Shown: in pieces, positions 24,301-35,897 of the stretch | Layout of the letters: each line of letters begins with the position of its first letter | Position numbering within the stretch: the stretch's first letter is position 1 | From: Gigaspora margarita | Taxonomy: Eukaryota; Glomeromycota; Glomeromycetes; Diversisporales; Gigasporaceae | Reading direction: 5' to 3' | Assembly: GCA_009809945.1 (NCBI GenBank) | Contig: WTPW01000150.1 | Span: 563,840-627,839, forward strand | Length of the DNA: 64,000 nt | Notes under the pieces: generated by a model | Told to the model about the DNA's origin: nothing | The model's database searches: none | The model's input: the letters and a program-made list of their open reading frames with translations, nothing else | Made by a program: the position numbers and the translations under genes

Positions 24301-25133
24301 TAGAACCGTTTTCGTATTAAAAGCTACTGCAATACGCAGGTTCAACTCCAATAGTGAACGATTTATAAGACGCTATTTATATCTTGTACGTGAGAGATCG
24401 TCGCAGATTTTAACAATGGACGTTAGGAGTTACTTAATATATCTTTTAACGGAAGGGATGATGGACAATGACTAAAGATTTATGATGTAAGACTTAAATA
24501 ATCAAGGGGTTTGCTTTTTGATTTTTGTAAGTATGACCATGAAAATGGGTACTTTGATTAATAATATCTTGTCGCACTTGCAAAATCCTAATTTTTTTGA
24601 AATACTAATTTAAAAAAAAAAAATACCGTTACTATTATTAACTAGTTTGTGGTCTTGCAAACTTAATCCTTTTAACTAGTCGCTCTTTTTATACTCCAAT
24701 TTAACATCTTTATAATATTTCTTTTGTTTTGTACTGTATATTGCTCATCGTAATTAAATTAACACTTGTATATTAACAAAAGAAAATTCTATGATTATAA
24801 TTTGATATTTTTCGTTTTGTATGATCATGTGAAATTTTTTTTGCCTTGATATTCTTTTGTCATGAGATAGAGCTTGGAATCGGTTTATATGTTAAAACCT
24901 GTGTTATCGGATCCGGTTTCAAATTCTATACGTTATCCATTTGTCAAAATACACGTCCAAATATCACAAGAAAATAGCAGAAAAAATCTTTTAGCAGAAT
25001 TAATGTCACTAATGTGGTAGCAACACAAAGAAATGACTTTAGATACAGACTTATGGTGAAGTTGTAATGTTAATTGGATAACAATATGACACGTCAAAAA
25101 AGTCGTAACTGACCTGTAATATCTGACTTACGT
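21363..25133. other. Intergenic DNA; a few weak ORFs, no recognised gene
   Basis: The 21640-22160 part is less AT-rich and holds an 87-codon plus ORF (21659-21922) and a 72-codon minus ORF (21934-22152); neither shows a recognisable motif. A 67-codon plus ORF at 23190-23393 begins with a hydrophobic stretch (FVNLIIVFILCVCVLTHVHS) that could be a signal peptide, so a tiny secreted protein is possible but unproven. The rest shows only AT-rich sequence and homopolymers. Confidence 0.35.
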
Positions 25134-25461
25134 ACTACCATATAGAGCGCCATAAAGCACCCCGGATATTAACCAGGAAACTCCGTGTTAACCTCAAATA
25201 GTACCCCTCGGGTACTGTGTATGGTTGTGGGTACTATGTATGGGGTACTGTGTTCGGTAGGGGTTGATCGATCCCGTTCTGAATACATATTACCGGTAGT
25301 TTTTCTGGGAGAGATAGATATAGTACACGGGTAGAAATAAATTTTTAAGGCTGTGTGAACAATATAGTACCCGGGTATATATCGATCTTCAAGGCCGTTA
25401 GACTAATACAGTACCCGGGTACTAATATATGGGGGTACTTTATGGCGCGCTATACGGTACG
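25134..25461. mobile_element. 328-bp MITE with GTACCCGGGTAC palindromes
   Basis: The left end ACTACCATATAGAGCGCCATAAAG pairs with the right end, which reads CTTTATGGCGCGCTATACGGTACG. It is flanked by TTACGT at 25128-25133 and 25462-25467. The interior repeats AGTACCCGGGTA at least twice, plus GGGTACT variants, so short self-complementary motifs are scattered through it. It is non-coding. Confidence 0.75.
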
Positions 25462-25782
25462 TTACGTCATTTAATTGTTTTTCTCATAAAATGAAATTTT
25501 AAAAACGACCAGCAATCCACCATTTTAAATTTTTTTTTTCAAAATTTACGTATTAAAATCAATATTTTTTATAAATTCTAAATGAAAAAAGCAGTAAAAA
25601 AATTCAAGGTTCTACAAAATTTGACCTCCCAGATCACGAGAATCAATTTATTAAATCGTGGTGCTATTATTTAAAGTACGTAGATGATTAAAATTTTTTA
25701 AGGGCTAAGGTCAGAATAACGATGTCAACTTAAAATACCCGATGCTTGGTTTTTCTTGACGAAATATAATTTGATATTCTTT

Positions 25783-26066
25783 TACCGTATTTTCGCGAAA
25801 TAACATGTAAGGGCGTTATTTAGAAAACCGCGCCCTCAGAATAGTATGCGAGGTTTCAAATTAACGCCTATGCGCGTCCTTAATAACGCGCACCCATATA
25901 TACAGTATTTGTAATATAAATACAGCTACTTATATATAATGTACATGGTCGTTACTTGGAAAATCAATTTATTAAAAAATCAATCTTTGTCTTAAAATAA
26001 CGCCCATGTGCGTACTCTATTAACGCGTATATACTCAAATAAACGTTAGTTCGCGAAAATACGGTA
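25783..26066. mobile_element. MITE, family G, copy 2 (284 bp)
   Basis: Terminal inverted repeats TACCGTATTTTCGCGAAATAAC and its complement TTCGCGAAAATACGGTA. Subterminal words AATAACGC(C/G)CA(T/C) recur. It is non-coding. Confidence 0.8.
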
Positions 26067-26469
26067 ATATCCATTTAACGATAGATCAATATACAAATTT
26101 TAAATTTATTTCAATAATAAATAGATGTATAAAAAACCTGTTGCTTTCATAAACGCCGCATTTCTGTGTCAGTTTATAGCAAATATGATATTAAAGGCAT
26201 TATGAAAAGGTGGTTACTAACGATAACTTGACCTTTTATCTTTTAGCTTTGTTCTTTAGCTGAGGTTTGACTTCACTAAAACTTTCACCAAGTTTCAACT
26301 TCCAATTTAGGTTGTCTTTCGTCAGAATTTTGCCTTTCGATTTTGCGGGTTTTAGTTTCACCTTTCATCATGCAAAAAGGTTTCGTCATTTGCTTAATTA
26401 CGCAAGGCAATGTGTAACAGTATCAGAATTTGAAACTTTATAAATGAATGCTTTTAAAATTCAAATTAT

Positions 26470-26579
26470 TACCCATATTTTCGCGAAATAATGCGTATGG
26501 GTGAATTACAAATTTCAATCATAATTCGGGCCGAACCTCGAAATAACGTCCATGGTCGTTATTTCGTGAAAATACGGTA
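26470..26579. mobile_element. MITE, family G, copy 3 (110 bp)
   Basis: Starts TACCCATATTTTCGCGAAATAATGCG and ends CGTTATTTCGTGAAAATACGGTA; the interior TTCGGGCCGAA is shared with copy 1. Confidence 0.75.
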
Positions 26580-27016
26580 TGTAAATTTTTCATTTGCTTG
26601 TGAATTTAAACCATGATTATTGAAAGTGACTTAAAAGGCTTAAAGTTTAATACCAATCAATTTAAATATTAAGAGAATTGGTAGTGATGCGCTTGCAGGT
26701 GTGTACCACGCGGAATTGGCGAATTCAGATTTAAATCATGCTGCATTGAAAATTCTCTGGCATTTGAAGCATCCAGAAAAGCTATATTGAAGCAGGTAAA
26801 AAAAAAAGATCATAATATTAAGACGTAATTTAGTATATTATAATTCATCTAAATTACATCGCGCAAAAAAGTGATTTAGTGATAAGATTATAGAATTTAC
26901 GGAATCACTAAAATTAAAGGCAATATAACAAACCTCTTAATTACTAATCCGGATATGATCTGCAGAATTTCTATATTAGAATTTGGGGCAAATTCCTATG
27001 AAATTTACTATATACT

Positions 27017-27370
27017 GGAATCTGAGAATCGCACAATGAAAACTATTTTTTTTATTAAGTTAATAGCAAAAGTCAAATAATTGAAAGTTGTAGAGCTCAC
27101 TGAGACGCATCTAATGTGATTATATTATTCAAATTGGCCTAGTGGAGGCTAAGTTATCACTAAAAAACGATTGGTTGACTATATAAAATTTCTATAAAAA
27201 TTTATATAGTCAGCTAATCATTTTTTAGTGATATCTCAGTCTCTACTAGGCCAATTTGAATGATATAATACTATTAGATGCGTCTCATTGAGTTCTACAA
27301 CTTTCAATTATTTGACTTTGGTTATTAACTTAATAAAAAAAATACTTTCATTGTACGACATCCAGATTCA
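27017..27370. mobile_element. Palindromic element, family I, single copy
   Basis: Arms of about 175 bp: GAAAGTTGTAGAGCTCACTG...GACTATATAAAATTTC and the complement GAAATTT...TCATTGAGTTCTACAACTTTC, with the axis near 27193. The same unit forms the larger structure at 36945-38000. It is non-coding. Confidence 0.8.
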
Positions 27371-27743
27371 AGCATATAATAAAAATTTATATTGTACTTA
27401 TCCCCAAAATTTACTATTGTCCCAATAGTAATACTGCCGATCTTATCTGAATCATCAATTGACTTAGTAAAATTTGGGACTTTAATCTATAGCTAAGATT
27501 ATAAATAAGGAAAGTAATAAAGTTTGATAACTTTATACGAGCAATTCGACCAATAAAATTATTTTATATGCCAATGAACTAAATGAACTTAATACCGGTA
27601 ACCAAATGATCTTGTCATGATTTAATAGCTTGGAGTTATTTAAATTTCAATCAAGCAATCGAGTTATTTACCAGTCCTAGGTGGGACCGGGCATATAAAC
27701 TTTTATTGGGTTTGGGCCCGAGTCTATTAATACCTAGCCCAAC

Positions 27744-30461
27744 CAGGGCCGATGATTTTCTGCGGTGACAAATTGCCAATTCCGTCCGTGACGAAATCAA
27801 ATTCTGCAAAAATTCCATGCATAATAAATTGCTTTTTCTGCAGCATTTCTGTGATCAAAATTTTAAATTCTGCGCAACTTATATTAAAAATATATACATT
27901 CTGCAATTAAATTTTTTTTTTTTGCAATATGATACTGAATTTATTTGCTAATTTTACTATTAAAATACAACATATTTAAACTTTGTAAAGAAGTTTCTGA
28001 CAAACTTTGACGATCACTATCTAGAATTGAATTATATTTTGAAAAACTTCNCTCTACACTACATGAGGAAATAGGTAACCATATATAATCAAAAGCTATT
28101 TGAGATAGAAGCGGTAAATGCTTACTAACTTTTGACCAATATTCATTTAAATCAATTTCATCTTCAGCATCTATATCATCTTCTAAATTACAATAAATTG
28201 CCCATTCATTTAATAAAGCATCAGATGGGTTATTTAATTCAGAAATAATTTTATAGTGTCTTAAATTTCTTTGATTAACACCTCCTGCATGAATAAATTT
28301 TGGATTAAATATTTGACAAGCATAAAAAAGTGGCCTACCTGGATGTGAAGGAATATGTACAGAAAATTTTAAATATGCTTTAGCAAAAGCATTTTGAAAT
28401 ATTGGATAAAATTCAGATAGTTGAAACCCATTATTTGTAATAATTTCATCTATTTAAAAACCAAAATCTGTAGCTCTTACATTTGATTCAATAAAATTAG
28501 TAAGTTGTTGAAGTCTACCTTCAGCATAAGGGATCACAGGGGTTTCTTGTTGAAAAAAAATTTAAAATAGATATAAACTCTTTAGAAAAGATACTAATAA
28601 AATGAACATAAATTATAATTAAACCAATTTTATATGGATCTAAAAGAAAAGAACAAATTTCTTTTAAAGCTTCAGTTTGATCAAGCTCCATTTCACCTTC
28701 AAAAAATTCTTTCCAATAAAGAATGTAATCTTTAGTATATGAAACCATTTTAAACCATGAGTTCCATCTGGTTTTAGTAGGAAGAGGGATTTTTTTTATA
28801 TTCATCACACCAGAAAAATGCAAATGATCAATATATCGACGACGTCGTGCAGGACTTTGGGTAAATGTTTCTTTAACTTTGGCCAATAATATTCTAACAG
28901 AGGAAAAAGAATCAAATGTACGCCATGTATCTCTAAATAAATATACATAGTAATTATTATTATTATTATTATTATTATTATTNNNNNNNNNNNNNNNNNN
29001 NNNNNNNNNNNNNNNNNNNNNNNNNNNNNNNNNNNNNNNNNNNNNNNNNNNNNNNNNNNNNNNNNNNNNNNNNNNNNNNNNNNNNNNNNNNNNNNNNNNN
29101 NNNNNNNNNNNNNNNNNNNNNNNGAGGCAATGTAATTGGAATACCATAATCTGCAAGAATACTAATAACAGTTTGACCAATTGTCAAATTATTGACAGTT
29201 GTGAGAAAATTTACTGAAACTAATTTGGTATTTTCACGATATGAAAAAAGTGTATTAACTACACTTCGTTGACAGTCATCAGTTGTTTCATCTATAATAA
29301 TTGAAACAGGTTTTTGAGAAAATAAAGTTTTAAGAGATTCTAAATGTTCAGAAAAAATACGAAGTAAATATAATTGACGCAATGTTGTTGCTTGAGGGAT
29401 TGCACCACCTTCTTTACAATGTTTTTTGAAAAATGGAAGTAATGAATTAACTTTTCTAGCAGAATATCTGCTACTATAAAAGCCTCAACTAAGTCATGTA
29501 TAATTTCTTTTTTTAATTCAGAAGCAGAAAAGTTAATTGTTTGCTGACGATTTTTTTGTTTATTTTCATAAAAGGCCTTTTTAGAAATATGAGCTTTACT
29601 TTTGAGATGATCACTGACAGTTGATTTTCATGTCCAATCTATCGAATGGTCACAGAAATTACAAAATAGGACGTCATCCTCAACCCGAAATTCACCTGGG
29701 TTTTCCTTAACTCTTGTATGAGCTGTGACAGAAGATTTAGAAGACCGTTTCATTACAAAAAAAAAAAAGGAAATAAAAAAAAATAATAAAACTATCAACA
29801 AAAAAAGTTTTTTAAATAAAAAAATCACTGCTTATTATATTCTTTTTCAACTCCGATTCTTATAATTTTGTTAGAGTCCACTAGTTATCGCCGTATACCT
29901 TTGTTACCATGTTTAGAAAATGTTTTGCGTAAGTACTTTCTCATAGTAGAATAGTAAGAATAAAAAAAAACATCTAACATACCCCAATTTCTTGAACGCC
30001 TTTCGCTTATCTTTAACACAATTCCATTTTGATAACAACGGCCAGTATAAAAGCTATGCCATGTTTAGAAAATGTTCCGGGTAAGTACTTCCCATAATAA
30101 GATAGTAAAAACAAAAAAAAATCTTACCCCAATATTTTCATGAATGCCTTTCGCTTTAATACAATTCCATTTCGATAACAATGGCCAACTTAATTGATTT
30201 TGTATCGATGCTTATCTTTTTTAGCATCAACATAACAATAACAACTTGATTGATTCCTGCATTAACAATATTTAACTTGATTTAATTTGCATTATCGGGC
30301 GTCATTATTGCATTTATATAAAAAAAAAAATTCTTATTGTACTACTATGAAAACTATGAATTCCGTGAGAATTCTGCGCTACCTGTACCACATTCCGTGT
30401 TTACAACCCGATTCCGTGATTTCTGCGGAATTCCGTGAAATGCAGAAAATCATCGGCCCTG
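27744..30461 (-). mobile_element. hAT-superfamily DNA transposon, complete ends
   Basis: Terminal inverted repeats start CAGGGCCGATGATTTTCTGC and end with the complement GCAGAAAATCATCGGCCCTG. The 8-bp flanks AGCCCAAC at 27736-27743 and 30462-30469 are identical, the duplication size expected for hAT. Subterminal ATTC(C/T)G words are dense at both ends. The transposase is on the minus strand. The element inserted into the decayed kinase region. Confidence 0.9.
27950..29828 (-). pseudogene. hAT transposase, mutated, with an assembly gap
   Basis: Read from 29760 leftwards it shows a BED-type zinc finger (FCNFCDHS, then after an in-frame TGA near 29627 the HLKSKAH half), then PVSIIIDETTDDC carrying a catalytic-type aspartate region. 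An N gap at 28983-29123 follows, then SPARRRRYIDHL and TRWNSW blocks. Finally comes the hAT C-terminal dimerisation region (YWSKVSKHLPLLSQIAFDYI and SSCSVERSFS, about 28000-28150). Stops near 29627 and 28455 interrupt the frame, and an ATT microsatellite encoding Asn repeats abuts the gap. The family enzyme cuts and pastes the element; this copy appears inactive unless the stops are assembly errors. Confidence 0.85.
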
Positions 30462-30559
30462 AGCCCAACCCAGCTTACTTCGAAACCTATACGTATGCAT
30501 TATTGTTATGTAATTAAAGTTGATCAATCTATGTAAAAAATATTAGATATGGTCTATAT

Positions 30560-30732
30560 GCACGATGGCCTAATGACTAAATGACCTCGGTCATTTCTAA
30601 ATGGCCATGGTCATTTGGTCACGAGTCATTTCTAAATGACCCAAAATTGAGATGACCGGTCATTTTAGGGTCATTTGAAAAATTTACAAATGACCAGGTC
30701 ATTTACCATCACTGTCATTTAGTAGGCCACAT
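30560..30732. repeat. ATGACC/GGTCAT palindromic repeat element
   Basis: About ten copies of ATGACC or GGTCAT within 170 bp, bounded by GGCCTAATGACTAAATGACC on the left and GTCATTTAGTAGGCCAC on the right, which are complementary. It lies between two parts of the kinase pseudogene. Confidence 0.65.
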
Positions 30733-31725
30733 ATACGTTAGTCTGCTGGAAAAAAATGAGGAATGAGAATTTCCGACTTTGACTTTGATTATTAGCGGCA
30801 GGCATACACAGATTTATCAAGTAAATAACCACTTTGATTTTATTCTTTTAGGTGAGACTTGCGACGATGCTTATATTGCTACTTTAATTGATTTCTGGGT
30901 TAAATATTCACTTAATTATTAACAATAACCTAAGATTTTAATTATAAATAAACTAGCTAATGTATATGATTCTGAGTTGAGTTTATGCGTTAATATTAGA
31001 GTTTGCAGGATATTGTTAACCAAGGAATTATTTACGGGAAAATCAAAATCTCGGGTCGATAAGTTTCGCCTTGCTTTACAGCTTGCTAGAGTTATTAAGA
31101 TACGCACTCTAAAATATTGTCCATAGAGATCTTGTAATTAAACTTTTATAATAAGCTTGTAATTTAATATAGTTTAGATGCTTATTGTGATACATGCAGA
31201 ACTCAAATAGCATACTAATTCAAAAAATAATATTAAAATTGCTGACTTTTAAGCTGTCTAGATGTTTAAATGATGCATCAAAAACCATTATATAGGTTGT
31301 TGGTTGTTTGACATTCATAGCCTCAAGATTTTGAAAAGAAATTACAGGAAATAAATAAGGAATATGATACATATAACTTAGGTGTGCTCTTATGGAAAAT
31401 ATCCAGTTTACGTTTCTCATTTGAGAAAAAAGAAGATAAGGCACTCTATACATTCGATATTAAATGGTTGTAGAGAGGATTTTATTGTAGGAACCCATCA
31501 CAATATATATTCTGCTTTATATACTATTGGATACATATATTTTTGCGGGTTTGATCGTTATTACCTTTCAAACATTAAAATCACTTGTAATTATATACTA
31601 AGGAATGCTGGCTGGATGGTCCGAAAAATTCTAGCTAACTTTTACCAAGTCTTAAAAGGTGAAGAGCCTCGTCGTCAGACTACCGAACCCTTTGACCCTG
31701 AAAAATGATTACAGCAGCAAGCCAA

Positions 31726-32450
31726 AAAAGAAGCTCAATGAAAAGAGCATATGGAAAAGAAACAGTTTAAAAAAGCAAATGAGAAAATAGTGATTAAGTA
31801 TTTTGCTTAATTGAAAGTTAAGGGAATTTTTAACTTGATAATCACGGCAGGCTTAATGTTTGAGTTTCAAAAGTCCTGTGTAAACAGATCATTTTTAGCA
31901 CAAAATTAACTGCTTACTTATCGCTAAAAGTAGATCAATTAAGCCAGTATCAAGCGATTTTTTTTACTTTTTAAAACTTAAATTTTATTTAAACATAACT
32001 TTGTCAACAAAAAAAACTTACATAAAAGTCATAAAAAAACAAAAAGAGATAAAAATATAAAGTAAATAATCCTAACAAGAAAAAAAATACAAAAAAACTA
32101 GCAAGAGACGGCTAATTTAAACAAAGAACTAAAAAAAAAAACTTGTTAAGAATAATACAAATTCAAAAGCAAAAGATAAAATAAACCAAAAAAAAGTAAA
32201 AAGAAAACAAAAGTCGATACCAAAAAAAACTTTCATTTAACTCTTGACGAGTAAAGAAGCATCGCTAAATATGGAGTGCGAGATTTGCGCAATTCATTTT
32301 TAATTTTTTGGAAGAAAAGAGAAAAAGTAGTTTAGCAAGTAGTCAAAGCAATCAAGCAAAGAAAAAAGCAAGACATAAAGACAAGAAAAAAATTCCCATA
32401 ATCCCCAAGTAAGACATTAGAAATAATACCAGTTTGTAATACATGAAAGA
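31726..32450. other. A-rich low-complexity intergenic stretch
   Basis: Dominated by AAAAAAC/AAAAG words with scattered stops in all frames. It is probably the 3' flank of the kinase relic on the left and of the small minus-strand gene on the right. No gene is seen. Confidence 0.4.
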
Positions 32451-32453
32451 ATT

Positions 32454-32630
32454 TTAGTTTCGCTTCTCTTTTTCCTTACACACAACAGCAATGAAAATAA
32501 AAACATGACCAACAAAACTGGCTATGGCTATAGCACCTCCAACCGGGTCTGTCGGGGCATAATTTGGAAAACTAGGAGTTCGAGAAGCTTGCATAATGTT
32601 AGGAATTAAATCTTCGGGACCACCAGGCAT
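32454..32630 (-). CDS. Small single-pass membrane protein, 58 residues
   Basis: A 58-codon minus-strand ORF starts MPGGPEDLIPNIMQASRTPS and ends KEKEKRN. Residues about 31-51 (GGAIAIASFVGHVFIFIAVV) are a strong transmembrane segment, followed by a basic tail. The N-terminal half is Pro-rich and hydrophilic. Codon use and GC content stand out sharply from the A-rich flanks, and the start has the context CAAAAATGCC, so I think it is real. A GTGTAAGG near the end could be a splice donor, in which case the true C-terminus would differ. Topology suggests a tail-anchored or small organelle-membrane subunit. The family was not recognised. Confidence 0.6.
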   Translation of the reverse strand: MPGGPEDLIPNIMQASRTPSFPNYAPTDPVGGAIAIASFVGHVFIFIAVVCKEKEKRN

Positions 32631-33119
32631 TTTTGCTGCGAATTAAATAAGTTAACAAGAGGTTTATTTCTTTAAAAAAAGATTTTTTTTTTTTTTTTTA
32701 AGGATAATTTGCTTATAATAAAACTTATTAGACCGTTAATTGGTGAGAGTAAAAAAGGTCAAAACAGCGCTTTTTATAAAAAATCAAACGCAAAGTAATC
32801 TGAGTAATATGGTGTATGGTATAGTGAAATAGACGTTAAATTAACAAGCACGTGCGTATGGTTAGTGAGGTCACTACTGAGTAAAAGTAATATATCGGGT
32901 GTAGTTTAAAATGTATACGTACAAAGTTCATGCAAACGTAACATTAAAGAAAACTAGACTTCGGGTTTTAAAACTTATAATACCAGATAATGAATTTTAA
33001 TGCCCGAAGTTTAATATAGTCGTAAATAGCAAATGCATTGTAACGATGTTTTTTTTTTTCTTTTTTTTAAAAAAAAATAAATAAATAAATTCGTTTTAAA
33101 AATATTATTCATTAATAAA

Positions 33120-33545
33120 ATGATGCGAATACCTTCAAACGATGTTAGTTCGGATGAGGAGTCGTTTAATAGTTTTTTTAATGAAGAAAACCTTTTCAAA
33201 GAAAACTCTTTTAATACCGACCAAGAGGAATTTTTTTTTAATAAAAATAATTCCTTTAATGAAAATTTAACACCGATAATATGTATGTCACAAATCGATC
33301 AAGAAACCTGTTATCACCTAACAATACTAATGTCGCAGAAGTGGAAAAAATTTAAAATTGATGTCTGCTATATTACAGTAATTTATTATTATCATTATAC
33401 TGTTGTTTTATTTAAATTACATTTTACAATATATTGTATTTATTTTATTGAGGATGTAAATTGGATAATGAAAAATCTCAGCTATTCGTGTTCATCGATA
33501 CCCAGTCATGGACGGGACAAAGGCTTAATTAGTCGTAATAAATAA
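33120..33545 (+). CDS. Hypothetical acidic Asn/Phe-rich protein, possibly element-derived
   Basis: The ORF begins MMRIPSNDVSSDEESFNSFF and continues with repeated FNEEN/FKENSFN-like segments. A second part contains SQKWKKFKIDVCYIT. A third part, MKNLSYSCSSIPSHGRD, looks basic and Cys/His-containing. A 75-bp GT-AG segment at 33378-33452 (GTAATT...TTGAG) is AT-rich, encodes an unlikely Tyr/Ile/Phe run and is a multiple of three, so it may be an intron whose removal keeps the frame. The acid Ser/Asn start followed by a zinc-knuckle-like end resembles N-terminal parts of fungal transposon proteins, but I do not recognise it. It is perhaps a fragment. Confidence 0.4.
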   Translation: MMRIPSNDVSSDEESFNSFFNEENLFKENSFNTDQEEFFFNKNNSFNENLTPIICMSQIDQETCYHLTILMSQKWKKFKIDVCYITVIYYYHYTVVLFKLHFTIYCIYFIEDVNWIMKNLSYSCSSIPSHGRDKGLISRNK

Positions 33546-34269
33546 ACGTAAAGGTAAACAAATAATTTAATTTTTTTTTTTTTTGATTTTCGATTTTCAA
33601 ATTTTTTTTTTTTTTTTTTTTAACTATTCAAACTAATCAATCAAACATATCGGCTGATTTGATTTATTGGGCCTTTTTTTCGATAAACTGTTACACGAAA
33701 ATTTGCTCCTAAGTGACGTTGACAAACTAACAAACGAAGCACTTGTTACAACAAACAAAAGAGCTTTTTTGAGGTCTAGACAAGTTAAAAACCAATAAAA
33801 CTCCTATGCTAAGCTGTAGAAAGAAGTACTTTTACCATTTGTTGAAATACTCGAATGGGTTGGGCATTGTTTGATGGGTTGGTAACTATCAAGAATAAAT
33901 TCGGAAGCTAATTTTCAAAAAAATGCACAAGGTGTTTCAATTTTTCAAATGGCTATAACTTTTTATTTAAAAAGTTTTAAAAAAATCTGACCAGTAACTT
34001 TATAGAGCTATATCAGCCTTTTTAACCTATTTTGGGCTTATAATTAAATACATGCATTTCGTAATTTTCTACGTACTTAATTATAAACACAAAGCTGGTT
34101 TAAAAGGCTGTTTTTGTGAAAATTCGCTCTATAATAAATTTTTGTGTAAAATTTCTTTGATAATCCTTGATCATGATTGGTCGATTTTGGGGTCAAAACA
34201 AATTGGCCGATATGAAATAAAAAAAAAAACCTCAAAAACTAAAAAAAAATCAAAAGTAATCATTATTGA

Positions 34270-34480
34270 TCTGAAGACTCAAGTGAAAATGATTATAAGG
34301 AAGGCTTAAGCATTGATAAACTTAAATATTAGGAACAACTTTTAGTACTAAAAGAACATAAGCTAGCCTTGAGAGCACATGAAACAAAAGTTCATTCAGC
34401 TGAATTAACAAATCTTGAACAAGAACAAGCATTAAATAAAGTCTGCAAGTTAAGGTATCTGAAAGCATTCACTTTGTAGA
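34270..34480 (+). pseudogene. Remnant of a coiled-coil coding region
   Basis: In one frame the sequence reads SEDSSENDYKEGLSIDKLKY, stop, EQLLVLKEHKLALRAHETK, then AELTNLEQEQALNK. This is a helix-rich hydrophilic stretch unlike random AT-rich DNA. One stop interrupts it and no start or domain is visible. Probably a fragment of an element-borne or duplicated gene. Confidence 0.35.
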
Positions 34481-34499
34481 AAAAAACTACAAATTAAAT

Positions 34500-35582
34500 C
34501 CTGAACATTTTTATTCAATAAAAAAAAAAAAAACAATAAAAGTTTAAAGTAATTGTACATATATGGAAAAAAATTATTTTTGTAATGTTATATAAAATCT
34601 TTTTTTAACTATAAAAAAGCCAAAAGCATTCTATGAACATATGTATATATAATTTATGATCCCATAAAAATCTTGAATGTTGTTAATGCAATATGTACAA
34701 TCTCATAAAAAGGTCACAATTTAATTATTTATGACTATACTAATCTATTAGTAGTTAGGCATGTTCTTATGTCCATGCTATAGTAATTAAACAAAAAAAA
34801 AAATATAGTAAATACTAAATAAGTATAGAATTGTATTTATATAAATAAAAAATGGATTAAATAGCAAAAAATTTAATATTAAATGGCTTAAATAATTTAC
34901 ACCAATAAGAAGGCCATTTGAAGTTAATTTTTCAGTTAACATTCCCCAAAAAATGAATAGCCAATCAAAATATTGGATAACTCTTGCCAATCATCTGATT
35001 TGAAATTGCCCACTTTTGTAATTTTTATATGTTCATTTCATAAGTTCGTTTCATTTTATCCCCTCTTCTGAGAGTTCTAAAAAAGTGATATTAACCAAAA
35101 AATTAACTTCAAACATCCTAATTAGATTTTAGTACAAAACTATAATAATGTACTGGACACAACAAATAATTTTTTTATATGGTAATATACAATTATAGAT
35201 ATAAAAATCTAACTATTAATGTTAATTTATTAATTAGAAATATCTAATCAAATTTGAAATGCAATAAATGGTGCAGTTTGTAGACAAAAAATTGCTTACT
35301 TTTTTTAAATTTAATCTAAAAGTCATCTATTGGTTTTGACCAAAAAAAAAATAGTTCTTGTGCAAGTTTATTATATAATTCACAAATATATAACTCTCTT
35401 TCACAACAATATAGATTTAAGAGTTGTATTAATAATAGTTAACTGTTTGGGCATCTATAATTTAATAATTTATATTGTCTAGTATTATCTGTAAGGTTTA
35501 TTATATGCAAATTTTTGAACTTTTACTGATAAATAAAATCTATTATATAATACAGCAAAATAATTTCAGATATTTAATTGGT
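34500..35582. other. AT-rich intergenic DNA, no gene seen
   Basis: High-AT sequence with poly-A runs. The minus-strand ORF at 34787-34990 is Phe/Ile/Leu-rich and typical of this composition. Confidence 0.4.
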
Positions 35583-35897
35583 ACTATATATTCCCAAAAA
35601 TAAGCTACCTTTTTTGGGCCAAAACTTACATGAAAAAACATGGAATAGCTTATTTTCAAATTGTTGAATTTTTTGAAAAATTGAAAAAGCACTAATAAAA
35701 GGTTGTCCAAATGATGTAAAATTTTTACTACAAGTGTATTTGATGTCCTGAACAAGTTTACTTAATTGCAGTTTTGAAGTTTACTTAGTAAAATGTGGAC
35801 TTTTATATATAGCAACCGGTAATGCATTTTTTGAGATTTTTGAAAAAAATTAGGAGTAGCTTATTTTTGAAGTAGCTTATTTTCAGAAATATATGGT
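35583..35897. mobile_element. Palindromic MITE, family A, copy 3 (shortened)
   Basis: The left end ACTATATATTCCCAAAAATAAG with GCTACC, and the right end GTAGCTTATTTTCAGAAATATATGGTA. One of the inner arms has been deleted relative to 39250-39794. Confidence 0.65.

Larger units (their letters stand above)
26620..31725 (+). pseudogene. Decayed protein kinase gene, split by transposable elements
   Basis: Conceptual translation in shifting frames gives kinase landmarks in order. A glycine-loop region RIGSDALAGVYHAEL followed by AALKIL (about 26660-26760) is like the IGSGAFADVY...VALK of the copy at 42757. A YGITK block lies near 26905. An EFA...LRNYL-like helix with FRLALQL traces is at 30990-31090, NIKIADF (a DFG relic) near 31213-31245, GVLLWKISSLRFSFE near 31382, and a CW...-like end near 31605. 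Many stops and frameshifts occur, and a palindrome (27017-27370), a hAT element (27744-30461) and a repeat (30560-30732) lie within it. This fits the large kinase families of Glomeromycotina. It is non-functional. Confidence 0.65.
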
